NCBI GenBank assembly: GCA_963658085.1
Contig: CAVKOU010000053.1
Coordinates: forward strand, 1 to 10,564
Length of the DNA stretch: 10,564 nucleotides
From: CAKRJP01 sp963658085
Lineage (GTDB): Bacteria; Bacillota; Clostridia; Lachnospirales; Lachnospiraceae
Reading direction: 5' to 3'
Both the position numbers and the translations under genes were made by a program. Shown one piece after another: positions 1-6,880 of the stretch (position 1 is the first letter of the stretch; each line of letters starts with the position of its first letter). Under the pieces are notes generated by a model. The model had not been told where the DNA came from and did no database searches. It worked only from the letters and a program-made list of their open reading frames with translations.

Positions 1-2
1 TC

Positions 3-38
3 GATTCCGACATCTCCATGCTAAAAGAAGTCGACTAA
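3..38 (+). CDS. Possible C-terminal tail of a gene cut by the window edge
   Basis: One plus-strand frame reads DSDISMLKEVD and then TAA at 36-38. The composition looks like an ordinary acidic protein C-terminus, while the other two plus frames look less protein-like. Only 11 codons are visible, so neither family nor function can be assigned. No convincing terminator follows, and a minus-strand start here (ATG at about 20) has no ribosome binding site. This is a weak call. Confidence 0.3.
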   Translation, partial: DSDISMLKEVD

Positions 39-161
39 TTCGGAAACAACCAATTTAAGACACAATATCGAGAACAGAACCCTCCGCAAAGAGCGAAAAA
101 TCCCGTCACAAATGGGAACTTCTGTCAGACGATAAACTGAAATTATAGAGTAAACAGCAAA
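39..161. other. Intergenic stretch without recognisable gene
   Basis: No ORF with a ribosome binding site, no strong hairpin with a T-tract and no promoter with good spacing was found on either strand. It separates the possible gene end at the left edge from the inverted-repeat element that starts at 162. Confidence 0.5.
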
Positions 162-356
162 GCAGGGAGCGAGATATGTCTGTAACAAACGATTGCGAGG
201 CTCCCGTCAGGAGCTGCACGCTAGCAGCGAAGGCGGGCGCTTGTCTGAGCCCCCCGTCTTTTGGGGTGGCGAGTTTGCGCAGGAGCCTGAGCGGATCAGC
301 GCGTGCAGCGAGTAGGGAACGCAGCGTGTTTGTTACAGACATATCTCGCTCCCTGC
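162..356. repeat. GC-rich 195-bp element with perfect 29-bp terminal inverted repeats (MITE-like)
   Basis: The left arm at 162-190 (starting GCAGGGAGCGAGATATGTCT) is the exact reverse complement of the right arm at 328-356. The 137-bp core is visibly richer in G+C than its flanks. It contains further complementary pairs: 198-204 with 282-288, 213-221 with 301-309, and a local 213-217/224-228 hairpin. Both strands stay open across much of it, but no ORF there has a ribosome binding site or a recognisable domain. The right end lies 24 bp past the DUF815 stop codon. I see no clear target-site duplication, so a mobile origin is inferred from the architecture and composition. It could instead be a structured RNA or a large hairpin. 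No T-tract follows it on either strand, so it is not a classic intrinsic terminator. Confidence 0.75.
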
Positions 357-380
357 GGTGCGTCCCTCTCAAAACATATC

Positions 381-1679
381 TTACTCGTTAACAGGAGTTC
401 CCAGCAAATAATCGATAAATTGCTGAGCTGTTCTTCCTGATAATCCTCCGTGACTTAACTCCCACTTGTTTGCCGCCAGGAATAATTCTTCCTCCGGCAT
501 GTCAATACCATTCTTCTTAGCAAGTTCCTTTACAATCACCTGGAATTCTTTCTTAGCCGGTTTTCCGTAGTAAATGGTTACACCAAATCTGGCTACTAAA
601 GAAAGCTTCTCCTGAACCGTATCATTGGTATGCATATCCTCATCTCTGTCCGCCTTATCCTTGTAGGTCTCACGAATCAGATGTCTTCGATTGGATGTAG
701 CGTAGATCAAAATGTTATCCGGCTTCTTCTCCAAACCACCCTCGATTACTGCCTTCAGATACTTATACTCGATCTCAAATTCTTCAAAAGAAAGATCATC
801 CATGTAAATAATAAATTTATAGTTTCTGTTTTTCACCTGGGCGATTACATCATTTAAATCCTGAAACTGATGCTTATAAACTTCGATCATACGAAGGCCC
901 TGATCATAGTATTGATTCAGAATTGCTTTGATAGAGGAAGATTTTCCGGTTCCTGCATCACCGTACAACAGGCAGTTATTCGCCTTTCTTCCGTTTACAA
1001 AGGCTTCTGTATTGTCAATTAACTTTTTCTTTGCCATGTCATAGCCGATAAGATCTTCTAAATGAACATGGGCAATCTTTGTAATGGGAACAATCTCTGC
1101 TCCCATATCTGTATGCTCGATACGGAAAGCTTTGTGGAGACCAAATTTACCGACTCCGAATTCCTTATAAAATGTAGTGATAGTATCCTTAAACTCCGCA
1201 ACATCCTTAGCCTTAGAAAGAGCACCGCTCAGATCACAGATTCTGTCTCTGATTCGTTGATTAAATACTTTTCCCTGACCTTTCACCCCTTCATAACCAT
1301 GGATCATGGACAGGCAGTCTACTGCCAAAGTCTTCTCCAGCGGAGCAAAATCATAATCAAACAGCTCTTTAAAAATTGCAAAATCGTGCTCTGCTACAGC
1401 GTTAATGCTTCCATCCACAGCACCGACGATCTCACAGGAAGTGCTATAGGCATTCTCGTGGCTGGCTAAGAGATAAGTCAGATAAGTATGCCACAGATTT
1501 CCTTCAAATCCATATTCACAGGACATTTCCAAGATCTCGTTGATACAGTCAAATAAGAGACCTTTCATATCCTCCAAATTATAGTAGTCGTTGTCAAAAT
1601 TCTCCATAAGAAAGGTCATATCCTGCAGGATCTGTCCCTCTTCCATATGTTTATATAACATTAATTCATTCGTTCTCAT
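381..1679 (-). CDS. DUF815 family AAA+ ATPase
   Basis: A 432-residue protein of the DUF815 group of predicted P-loop ATPases, a normal length for the family. The N-terminal 200 or so residues are helical with no motif I recognise. The ATPase core follows: Walker A GDAGTGKS at about 240-247, Walker B FIIYMDD at 289-295, and a sensor-type ATSNRR at 327-332. The C-terminal part contains the SLVARFGVTI segment and a helical lid. No signal peptide or membrane segment is seen, so it should be cytoplasmic. The cellular role of the family is not established. The ATG at 1679 is preceded by AGGAG with a rather long gap of about 13 nt. It lies 55 nt downstream of pheA on the same strand and could be co-transcribed, although the function does not obviously relate to phenylalanine synthesis. 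Confidence 0.88.
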   Translation of the reverse strand: MRTNELMLYKHMEEGQILQDMTFLMENFDNDYYNLEDMKGLLFDCINEILEMSCEYGFEGNLWHTYLTYLLASHENAYSTSCEIVGAVDGSINAVAEHDFAIFKELFDYDFAPLEKTLAVDCLSMIHGYEGVKGQGKVFNQRIRDRICDLSGALSKAKDVAEFKDTITTFYKEFGVGKFGLHKAFRIEHTDMGAEIVPITKIAHVHLEDLIGYDMAKKKLIDNTEAFVNGRKANNCLLYGDAGTGKSSSIKAILNQYYDQGLRMIEVYKHQFQDLNDVIAQVKNRNYKFIIYMDDLSFEEFEIEYKYLKAVIEGGLEKKPDNILIYATSNRRHLIRETYKDKADRDEDMHTNDTVQEKLSLVARFGVTIYYGKPAKKEFQVIVKELAKKNGIDMPEEELFLAANKWELSHGGLSGRTAQQFIDYLLGTPVNE

Positions 1680-1698
1680 GGTTATCTATCATCTCCTA

Positions 1699-1732
1699 TA
1701 TAAATGTTTAAATAGTATAAATGTTTAAATAG
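1699..1732. repeat. Perfect tandem duplication of a 17-bp AT-rich unit
   Basis: TATAAATGTTTAAATAG occurs at 1699-1715 and again, exactly, at 1716-1732. The pair fills most of the 55-nt gap between the pheA stop and the DUF815 start. On the minus strand the junction of the copies creates TATACT, a -10-like hexamer, but no good -35 lies 16-18 bp upstream of it. It may simply be slippage. Confidence 0.9.
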
Positions 1733-1734
1733 AT

Positions 1735-2871
1735 TTAATAATTGCCTAAGATCTTAAGGTTTTTGCTTTCTTCTCGCAGGCCTCTTAGGGCATTCTTTAC
1801 TGCGGCATCTCCGAGATTTCCCTCAAAATCGATAAAGAATCGGTACTCCCAATTCTTTCCATCCACAGGGCGAGATTCAATCCTTGTCATATTCAAATCA
1901 TTATAAATGAAATGAGATAAAATATGATACAAAGATCCACTCTCGTGAGGAAGCTCTAAGCTTAAACTGATCTTCTTTGCATTCTTTAAGAAAATCTTCT
2001 GATTGGTCACTACGATAAATCTGGTGGAATTATTATTTATATCATTAATATTCTCTTCCAGAACTTCCAATCCAAAGACCTCTGCCGCATGGGCACTGCA
2101 TACGGCCGCCTGGGTATGATCTTTTTCTTCCAAAATCTTCTTTGCTGCAATAGCCGTATTTACCGCTGAGATTTGCTGCCATTCCGGATGCGCATTCAAA
2201 TAATTGGAAGCTTGCATTAAGGCAACACTCTTAGAGTAAACTCTCTTAATATCTGTAAGCTTTGTGCCAGGCAGTGCCGACAAGGTATGGGTAATTGGAA
2301 TCACCGTCTCTCCCACGATATAATTTTCAAACTCATCTAAGAGATCATACATTTCATCTACAGAACCTGCGGTAGAATTCTCGATAGGAAGTACTGCATA
2401 ATCAGCAGCCCCCTCCTCGATGGCTTCCATAGCATCTCTGAATGTTTTTACATAAAAGCTGTTGCAGTTTCTTCCGAAATAATGCTCGGTAGCAGCCTGA
2501 CTATAGGCCCCTTCTGTCCCCGGGAAAACGACTCTGGCAGTCTCTCCTTCTAAGCTCTCCACCTGAATAAAAGGAAGGCGCCCTAAAGCTCCTGCATCTA
2601 CCAGAAGCTGATACTGTAATTTTCTACTCATGGACATCAGCTGCTCATAAAGTTCCTGAATGCCCTTCTTATTAAAATCAGAAGAAACCTTGGATGCGAC
2701 GGAGGTCAGTTTTTCCCGCTCTCTTTGCCTGTCAAAAACCTTCCGTCCATTTTTTACTTTATACTGTCCTACCTGTTTACAGAGGTCCATACGTTTTTCA
2801 AAAAGAGCAGCCATCTGATCATCTACATCATCAAGCTGTACCCGTAACTCTTCTAAAGTTAAACTCGCCAT
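1735..2871 (-). CDS. pheA: Bifunctional chorismate mutase / prephenate dehydratase (P-protein)
   Basis: It converts chorismate to prephenate and then to phenylpyruvate, the committed branch to phenylalanine, in the cytoplasm. Three domains appear in order in 378 residues. An AroQ-type chorismate mutase spans about 3-90, with the expected R10, R27, K38, D47, R50 and E51. Prephenate dehydratase spans about 112-288, with GTEGAYS at 118-124, PIENST at 162-167 and the catalytic TRF at 283-285. A C-terminal ACT domain spans about 300-375, with ESRP at 332-335, the phenylalanine-binding motif that suggests feedback inhibition. An ATG 12 codons upstream (2907) is possible, but AAGGAG six bases before the ATG at 2871 makes the shorter start much more likely. 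The usual YSHPQ segment reads YSKSV here (about 212-216). No attenuator or clear minus-strand promoter could be identified upstream. Confidence 0.95.
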   Translation of the reverse strand: MASLTLEELRVQLDDVDDQMAALFEKRMDLCKQVGQYKVKNGRKVFDRQREREKLTSVASKVSSDFNKKGIQELYEQLMSMSRKLQYQLLVDAGALGRLPFIQVESLEGETARVVFPGTEGAYSQAATEHYFGRNCNSFYVKTFRDAMEAIEEGAADYAVLPIENSTAGSVDEMYDLLDEFENYIVGETVIPITHTLSALPGTKLTDIKRVYSKSVALMQASNYLNAHPEWQQISAVNTAIAAKKILEEKDHTQAAVCSAHAAEVFGLEVLEENINDINNNSTRFIVVTNQKIFLKNAKKISLSLELPHESGSLYHILSHFIYNDLNMTRIESRPVDGKNWEYRFFIDFEGNLGDAAVKNALRGLREESKNLKILGNY

Positions 2872-2877
2872 ATATTT

Positions 2878-2883
2878 CTCCTT
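2878..2883 (-). promoter_or_regulatory. Ribosome binding site deciding the pheA start
   Basis: AAGGAG on the minus strand, six bases before the ATG at 2871. The upstream in-frame ATG at 2907 has only AT-rich sequence before it, so the 12 extra residues are probably untranslated leader. Confidence 0.8.
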
Positions 2884-3009
2884 CATCATATCTATATTTG
2901 TTTTCATTAAATTTAAATATCAAAAAAACATCAACGGCTTTTAGTTTAGCATACTTTTATAGGAAAATCTATAATCCCAAAAGTGCCTTTAAAAAAACAA
3001 AATCCCGCA

Positions 3010-3038
3010 TTGAAAAACAAACTCATTTAGTATATGAT
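3010..3038 (+). promoter_or_regulatory. Sigma-A-type promoter of the nitroreductase-pyrBI unit
   Basis: TTGAAA at 3010-3015 and TATGAT at 3033-3038 are separated by exactly 17 bp. Transcription should start near 3045, leaving a leader of about 35 nt. That is too short for a PyrR-type attenuator or other long riboswitch before the first gene. Confidence 0.75.
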
Positions 3039-3080
3039 AGTAAGGATAAAAATTAACAAAGCACATTAGGAGGATTTCCC

Positions 3081-3617
3081 ATGAATGCAATCGATTGTTT
3101 AAAAACCAGAAGAAGTATTCGCAAGTATAAGCCGGACCCCATTAATCATTCATTGATTAAGACTCTTATTTCTACCGCATCTTATTCTCCTTCTTGGAAA
3201 AACACTCAAATCACTCGTTATATCGCTATTGAAGATCCAGCGATTCTTAATTCTATTATTAACGATTTCACCCCTGATTTTAATTCCAATGTTATAAAAC
3301 AGGCACCACTTTTAATGGCTGTTACGTTTAAAAAAGGCCGTTGTGGATTTGAGAGAGATGGCTCTTATTCTACAAAAAAAGGGGATCGCTGGCAGATGTT
3401 TGACGTAGGTGTTGCATGCCAGAGCTTTTGTCTTGCAGCTCACGACGTAGGCCTTGGAACATTAATCATGGGTATTTGGGATGAAGAAGGCATTACCAAG
3501 CTTTTAAATCTTCCGGAAGATCAGGAACTGGCTGCTCTCATTGCCGTGGGATATCCGGATATCGAGCCGGTGACTCCAAAACGCAAGAGCGTTGATGATC
3601 TGCTGACATTTTTATAA
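3081..3617 (+). CDS. Nitroreductase family FMN-dependent oxidoreductase
   Basis: A 178-residue member of the nitroreductase fold family, usually homodimeric, FMN-bound and NAD(P)H-dependent. RRSIRKY at 10-16 is the typical N-terminal FMN-phosphate-binding segment. SYSPSWKNTQ at about 34-43 is the second signature, and the MGIWDEEGI...ALIAVGYPD segment near 130-157 completes the C-terminal half. The length is normal for the small group. AGGAGG lies seven bases before the ATG and a clear promoter lies upstream. It is the first gene of the unit, 39 nt before pyrB with no terminator between. The physiological substrate cannot be told from sequence; a link to pyrimidine metabolism is only suggested by position. 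Confidence 0.9.
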   Translation: MNAIDCLKTRRSIRKYKPDPINHSLIKTLISTASYSPSWKNTQITRYIAIEDPAILNSIINDFTPDFNSNVIKQAPLLMAVTFKKGRCGFERDGSYSTKKGDRWQMFDVGVACQSFCLAAHDVGLGTLIMGIWDEEGITKLLNLPEDQELAALIAVGYPDIEPVTPKRKSVDDLLTFL

Positions 3618-3656
3618 ATATAGTGCTATAAAAATTATTTTTTAAGGAGACATAAC

Positions 3657-4583
3657 ATGAGACATTTAATTAATCCACTGGATTTCACAGTCGAAGAATT
3701 GGATCAGTTGATGGATCTGGCCGATGATATTCAGGCAAATCCAAAGAAGTATGCCCATGCATGCGATGGAAAGAAACTTGCTACTCTTTTCTACGAGCCA
3801 AGTACTCGTACAAGATTAAGCCATGAGGCTGCTATGATGAACCTTGGAGGACAGGTTCTTGGATTTTCTTCTGCAGACTCAAGCTCCGCTACCAAAGGAG
3901 AAAGTGTTGCCGATACCATCCGTATGATTTCCTGCTATGCAGATATTGCTGCTATGCGTCATCCGAAGGAAGGTGCTGCGACAGTTGCCGCTCAGTATTC
4001 TGAGATTCCTGTCATCAATGCCGGAGACGGTGGCCACCAGCATCCAACCCAGACTCTTACAGACCTTTTAACGATTCGTTCCTTAAAAGGACATCTGGAC
4101 AACATGACCATCGGTCTCTGTGGAGATTTAAAATTCGGAAGAACGGTACACTCTCTCATTAATGCTTTGGTTCGTTACCCAAATGTAAACTTCGTACTGA
4201 TCTCTCCTGAAGAGCTGCGACTTCCCGGATATATCAGAAACGACGTCTTAGAGAAAAATAACGTTCCTTACGAGGAAGTGGTTCGCTTAGATGAGGCTCT
4301 TCCAAAGCTTGACATCCTTTACATGACTCGTGTTCAGAAAGAACGTTTCTTCAACGAAGATGATTATGTACGTATGAAGGATTTCTACATCCTGGATTCT
4401 GAGAAAATGAAGCTGGCTCAAAAAGACATGTATGTATTACATCCTCTTCCACGTGTAAATGAAATCGCCGTTGAAGTGGATTCCGATCCAAGAGCTGCCT
4501 ATTTCAGACAGGCAAAATTTGGTGTATATATCCGAATGGCTCTCATTTTAACATTGTTGGAAATTGATGTAGATAAATTGTAA
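3657..4583 (+). CDS. pyrB: Aspartate carbamoyltransferase, catalytic chain
   Basis: It catalyses carbamoyl phosphate + L-aspartate to N-carbamoyl-L-aspartate, the second step of pyrimidine synthesis, in the cytoplasm. The 308-residue length is standard. The carbamoyl-phosphate site shows STRTR at 49-53 and HPTQ at 129-132. The loop SSSATKGE at about 75-82 contains the conserved serine and lysine contributed to the neighbouring subunit. GRT lies at 161-163 and HPLPR at 262-266. AAGGAG is seven bases before the ATG. The next gene, 11 nt downstream, encodes the regulatory chain, so the enzyme should form the allosteric catalytic-regulatory complex. No attenuator hairpin is seen in the 39-nt gap before it, so regulation probably acts at the upstream promoter or allosterically. 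Confidence 0.97.
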   Translation: MRHLINPLDFTVEELDQLMDLADDIQANPKKYAHACDGKKLATLFYEPSTRTRLSHEAAMMNLGGQVLGFSSADSSSATKGESVADTIRMISCYADIAAMRHPKEGAATVAAQYSEIPVINAGDGGHQHPTQTLTDLLTIRSLKGHLDNMTIGLCGDLKFGRTVHSLINALVRYPNVNFVLISPEELRLPGYIRNDVLEKNNVPYEEVVRLDEALPKLDILYMTRVQKERFFNEDDYVRMKDFYILDSEKMKLAQKDMYVLHPLPRVNEIAVEVDSDPRAAYFRQAKFGVYIRMALILTLLEIDVDKL

Positions 4584-4594
4584 GGAGAATAATT

Positions 4595-5038
4595 ATGGCT
4601 TATAATTCATTGAACGTAGGAAGTCTCGAAGAAGGATTTGTACTGGATCATATTCAGGCCGGTCGAAGCATGGATATTTATAAATATCTTCACTTGGATA
4701 AATTGGATTGCTGTGTTGCCATTATCAAAAATGCCAGCAGCAAGAAAATGGGAAAGAAAGATATCATGAAGATCGAATGCCCTTTGGATGATATTGACTT
4801 AGATATCTTAGCATTTATCGATCACAATATTACCATTAACATCATCAAGGATTCTAAGGTCGTAGACAAGAAAGCATTGCATCTTCCCAAGAAAATCGTG
4901 AATGTTATCCGTTGCAAAAATCCAAGATGTATCACTTCCATTGAGCAGGGCTTAGATCATGAATTCGTGCTGACAGATCCTGAAAATGAAGTATATCGCT
5001 GCAAGTATTGCGAAGAAAAATATCAGAATAAGATGTAA
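4595..5038 (+). CDS. pyrI: Aspartate carbamoyltransferase, regulatory chain
   Basis: A non-catalytic subunit that binds nucleotides and confers allosteric control on PyrB. The 147 residues divide into an N-terminal allosteric domain (about 1-100; the GKKDIMKIE segment at about 53-61 carries the conserved nucleotide-contacting lysine) and a C-terminal zinc domain. The zinc ligands are visible as C107-x4-C112 and C136-x2-C139, the spacing known from E. coli PyrI. It starts 11 nt after pyrB, preceded by AAGGAG, which indicates tight translational coupling. A strong hairpin terminator follows the stop. Confidence 0.96.
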   Translation: MAYNSLNVGSLEEGFVLDHIQAGRSMDIYKYLHLDKLDCCVAIIKNASSKKMGKKDIMKIECPLDDIDLDILAFIDHNITINIIKDSKVVDKKALHLPKKIVNVIRCKNPRCITSIEQGLDHEFVLTDPENEVYRCKYCEEKYQNKM

Positions 5039-5083
5039 TAAATCAACTGATATAATAACTCAAATGATGTAATGTAACATAAT

Positions 5084-5138
5084 AAAACACCCTAGGTATC
5101 ATCTGTACGAAAACTCTGACGGATACCCAGGGTGTTTT
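5084..5138. terminator. Bidirectional intrinsic terminator between pyrI and ridA
   Basis: 5084-5100 pairs with 5122-5138 in a 17-bp stem with a single A-C mismatch (5094/5128) and a 21-nt loop. One end is an A-run and the other a T-run, so either strand gives a GC-rich stem followed by U residues. It sits 45 nt after the pyrI stop and about 60 nt after the ridA stop, serving both convergent units. Confidence 0.9.
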
Positions 5139-5200
5139 TATTTAGATATATGTATTTAAATGTGTTTATTTAGGTGTGTTAACTATAGTCGCAGGATGAT

Positions 5201-5578
5201 TTATTTAACAGCCAGAATTTCTACTTCCACTTTTCCATTCAACGGAAGATTTCCCACTTCCACACAGGATCTGGCCGGTTTCCAATCGCCGAAAAATTCA
5301 GCATATACTTCATTTACCTTGGCAAAATCTTTGATATCTGTAAGATAAACCGTTGTCTTAATGACATCTTCTTTTGTATAACCTGCTTTCTCCAAAATTG
5401 CTGCCACATTAGCCAGTGACTGCTTTGCTTGCTTTACAACGCATTCCGTCATTTTACCTGTTGCGGGATCAATTCCTAACTGTCCGGAAGCAGACAAAAT
5501 ATTACCGGCCTGAATTGCCTGTACATATGGGCCTACAGCAGCAGGTGCTTTTTCTGTAAAAATAATTTCCTTATTCAT
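5201..5578 (-). CDS. ridA: RidA family enamine/imine deaminase
   Basis: RidA hydrolyses reactive enamine/imine intermediates, such as those released by PLP-dependent dehydratases and lyases, to the 2-keto acid and ammonia. It is a cytoplasmic trimer. The 125 residues match the family length. Visible signatures are Y18 in the GPYVQA segment, SGQLGIDP at about 31-38, and the PARSCVEV segment with R103, equivalent to the carboxylate-binding arginine of E. coli RidA; E118 and E120 follow. An in-frame ATG eight codons upstream (5602) is possible, but AAGGAA five bases before the ATG at 5578 and the family N-terminus favour the shorter form. It is the last gene of the four-gene minus-strand unit, 30 nt after the enolase-superfamily gene. 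This fits a role in clearing an intermediate made by the PLP enzyme of the same unit. Confidence 0.93.
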   Translation of the reverse strand: MNKEIIFTEKAPAAVGPYVQAIQAGNILSASGQLGIDPATGKMTECVVKQAKQSLANVAAILEKAGYTKEDVIKTTVYLTDIKDFAKVNEVYAEFFGDWKPARSCVEVGNLPLNGKVEVEILAVK

Positions 5579-5583
5579 GATGT

Positions 5584-5589
5584 TTCCTT
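5584..5589 (-). promoter_or_regulatory. Ribosome binding site deciding the ridA start
   Basis: AAGGAA on the minus strand, five bases before the ATG at 5578, within a purine-rich AGGAAAGGAAA run. It places the start after, not at, the in-frame ATG at 5602. Confidence 0.7.
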
Positions 5590-5608
5590 TCCTATAAAAC
5601 AAATATGA

Positions 5609-6826
5609 TTATTTAACTTCAACTTTATCACAATGGGTTAATGCATAATCTGACAGCTCATTACCAAGACCCGGACGATCCGGAACTTTATATTTACCAT
5701 TTACAGGCTGATCATCATAGATGCACAGTTCTCTGTTAAATTTCTGAAGATTGTAAACATGATGCTCATGGATCACAAAATTCGGAATACTTGCTTCAAT
5801 CTGAAGAGCTGCTGCCGTACATAAAGGGCTTGCGCATGTATGAACCTGTACTCCCACATCATAAACATGTGCCATATCGCAAATCTTCTTTGTCTCGGTG
5901 ATACCTCCGCATGTTCCTACATCAGGCTGGATCATATGCAGAGACATATCTTCAAAATATGGGGCATACTGCCACCTTGTATAAATTCTCTCACCACTGG
6001 CAATCGGAATCTGGATTTTGTCTGCAACAAATTTTGTTACCTTTGGTGTCGGAGTTGTTGGCTCTTCATAGCAGAAGATATTATATTTCTCAACACGTCT
6101 TCCGATCTGAACAGCAGACTGTGCATCTAAGAATGAATGGTTTTCCATAATAATATCTACCTTCGGACCGATGGCCTCCCTTACTGCTGCCACTCTTTCT
6201 TCTACCAGATCCACAAAATCCGGTTTCAGAAGTCCGGTTCTTTGTTCCTCTGAGAATGTATTACCTTCTCTGTCAAAGGTAAAGAAGTCGATCTTCACAC
6301 AATCATAACCTTCTTCTACCGCCTTTAAACTATTCTTGGCATACTCCTCCGGTGTAAGTGCCGGCTGAAGGGATTCACCCCAACCAAACTGAAGTTGGCT
6401 TGCATAAGTTCTAAGATTGTCACGGAACTTTCCTCCAAGAAGTACATGTAATGGCACATTCAGTGCTTTTCCTTTAATATCCCACAGTGCCATATCGATT
6501 GCTGACATACCGGCAAAGAAGACAGGTCCACCATTCTGTCCCCAAAAGGTCTGTTTGTAAAGCTTCTCCCAGATTGGCTCGATCTTCATTGGATCCTGAC
6601 CGATAATCATGCCTGCCAGTTCTTTGACCATACCAAAGGCAGCAGGTGCCGCTGAACCATATGCCATAGCAGCCTCGCCATCTCCATAAATACCTTCATC
6701 TGTATAGATACGGCATACAACCGGGCGCCATGCGATATTGCTCCAGTCTGCAGGTGCATTTGGATCCACTTCTTTCATTTCTTTGCTTGAATGTAACGCC
6801 ATAACATCAACTTTTGTAATTTTCAT
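5609..6826 (-). CDS. Enolase-superfamily sugar-acid dehydratase-like enzyme
   Basis: A 405-residue member of the mandelate racemase/muconate lactonizing enzyme group, resembling the galactonate/mannonate dehydratase branch. These Mg-dependent enzymes abstract the proton alpha to a carboxylate and usually eliminate water to give a 2-keto-3-deoxy acid. The N-terminal capping domain spans about 1-125 and the barrel about 135-390. Likely metal ligands are E228 (in MENH), E254 (CYEEP) and E279 (SGER). Likely catalytic histidines are H230 and H329 (VQVHT), placed as in E. coli DgoD. The KxK racemase motif is replaced by KID at 178-180, which argues against a mandelate-type racemase. The ATG has AGGAGG ten bases upstream; an ATG seven bases earlier is out of frame and ends after eight codons. 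The substrate is not identifiable. No sugar kinase or aldolase is nearby. Confidence 0.88.
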   Translation of the reverse strand: MKITKVDVMALHSSKEMKEVDPNAPADWSNIAWRPVVCRIYTDEGIYGDGEAAMAYGSAAPAAFGMVKELAGMIIGQDPMKIEPIWEKLYKQTFWGQNGGPVFFAGMSAIDMALWDIKGKALNVPLHVLLGGKFRDNLRTYASQLQFGWGESLQPALTPEEYAKNSLKAVEEGYDCVKIDFFTFDREGNTFSEEQRTGLLKPDFVDLVEERVAAVREAIGPKVDIIMENHSFLDAQSAVQIGRRVEKYNIFCYEEPTTPTPKVTKFVADKIQIPIASGERIYTRWQYAPYFEDMSLHMIQPDVGTCGGITETKKICDMAHVYDVGVQVHTCASPLCTAAALQIEASIPNFVIHEHHVYNLQKFNRELCIYDDQPVNGKYKVPDRPGLGNELSDYALTHCDKVEVK

Positions 6827-6880
6827 CGTTCATTTACCTCCTGTGTCTGTTCTCTTTATCGATTTTTAATTTATTGCTTT

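Noticed and set aside
106..372. 88-residue minus-strand ORF and 71-residue plus-strand ORF (176-391) across the inverted-repeat element
   Set aside because: Neither has a ribosome binding site or a recognisable domain. Both exist because the GC-rich core lacks stop codons, and the terminal repeats encode the same VTDISRS segment at their ends.
2908..3009. Minus-strand promoter or attenuator for pheA
   Set aside because: TATGCT and TATAAA hexamers occur, but no matching -35 lies at proper spacing, and there is no T-box or leader-peptide-like structure.
3618..3656. PyrR-type attenuator before pyrB
   Set aside because: The gap is only 39 nt, AT-rich, and has no stem-loop beyond the ribosome binding site.
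6807..6833. Eight-codon ORF starting at an ATG seven bases before the enolase-superfamily start
   Set aside because: The ATG is only three bases after AGGAGG, too close for efficient initiation, and is out of frame. The ATG at 6826 fits the family N-terminus.
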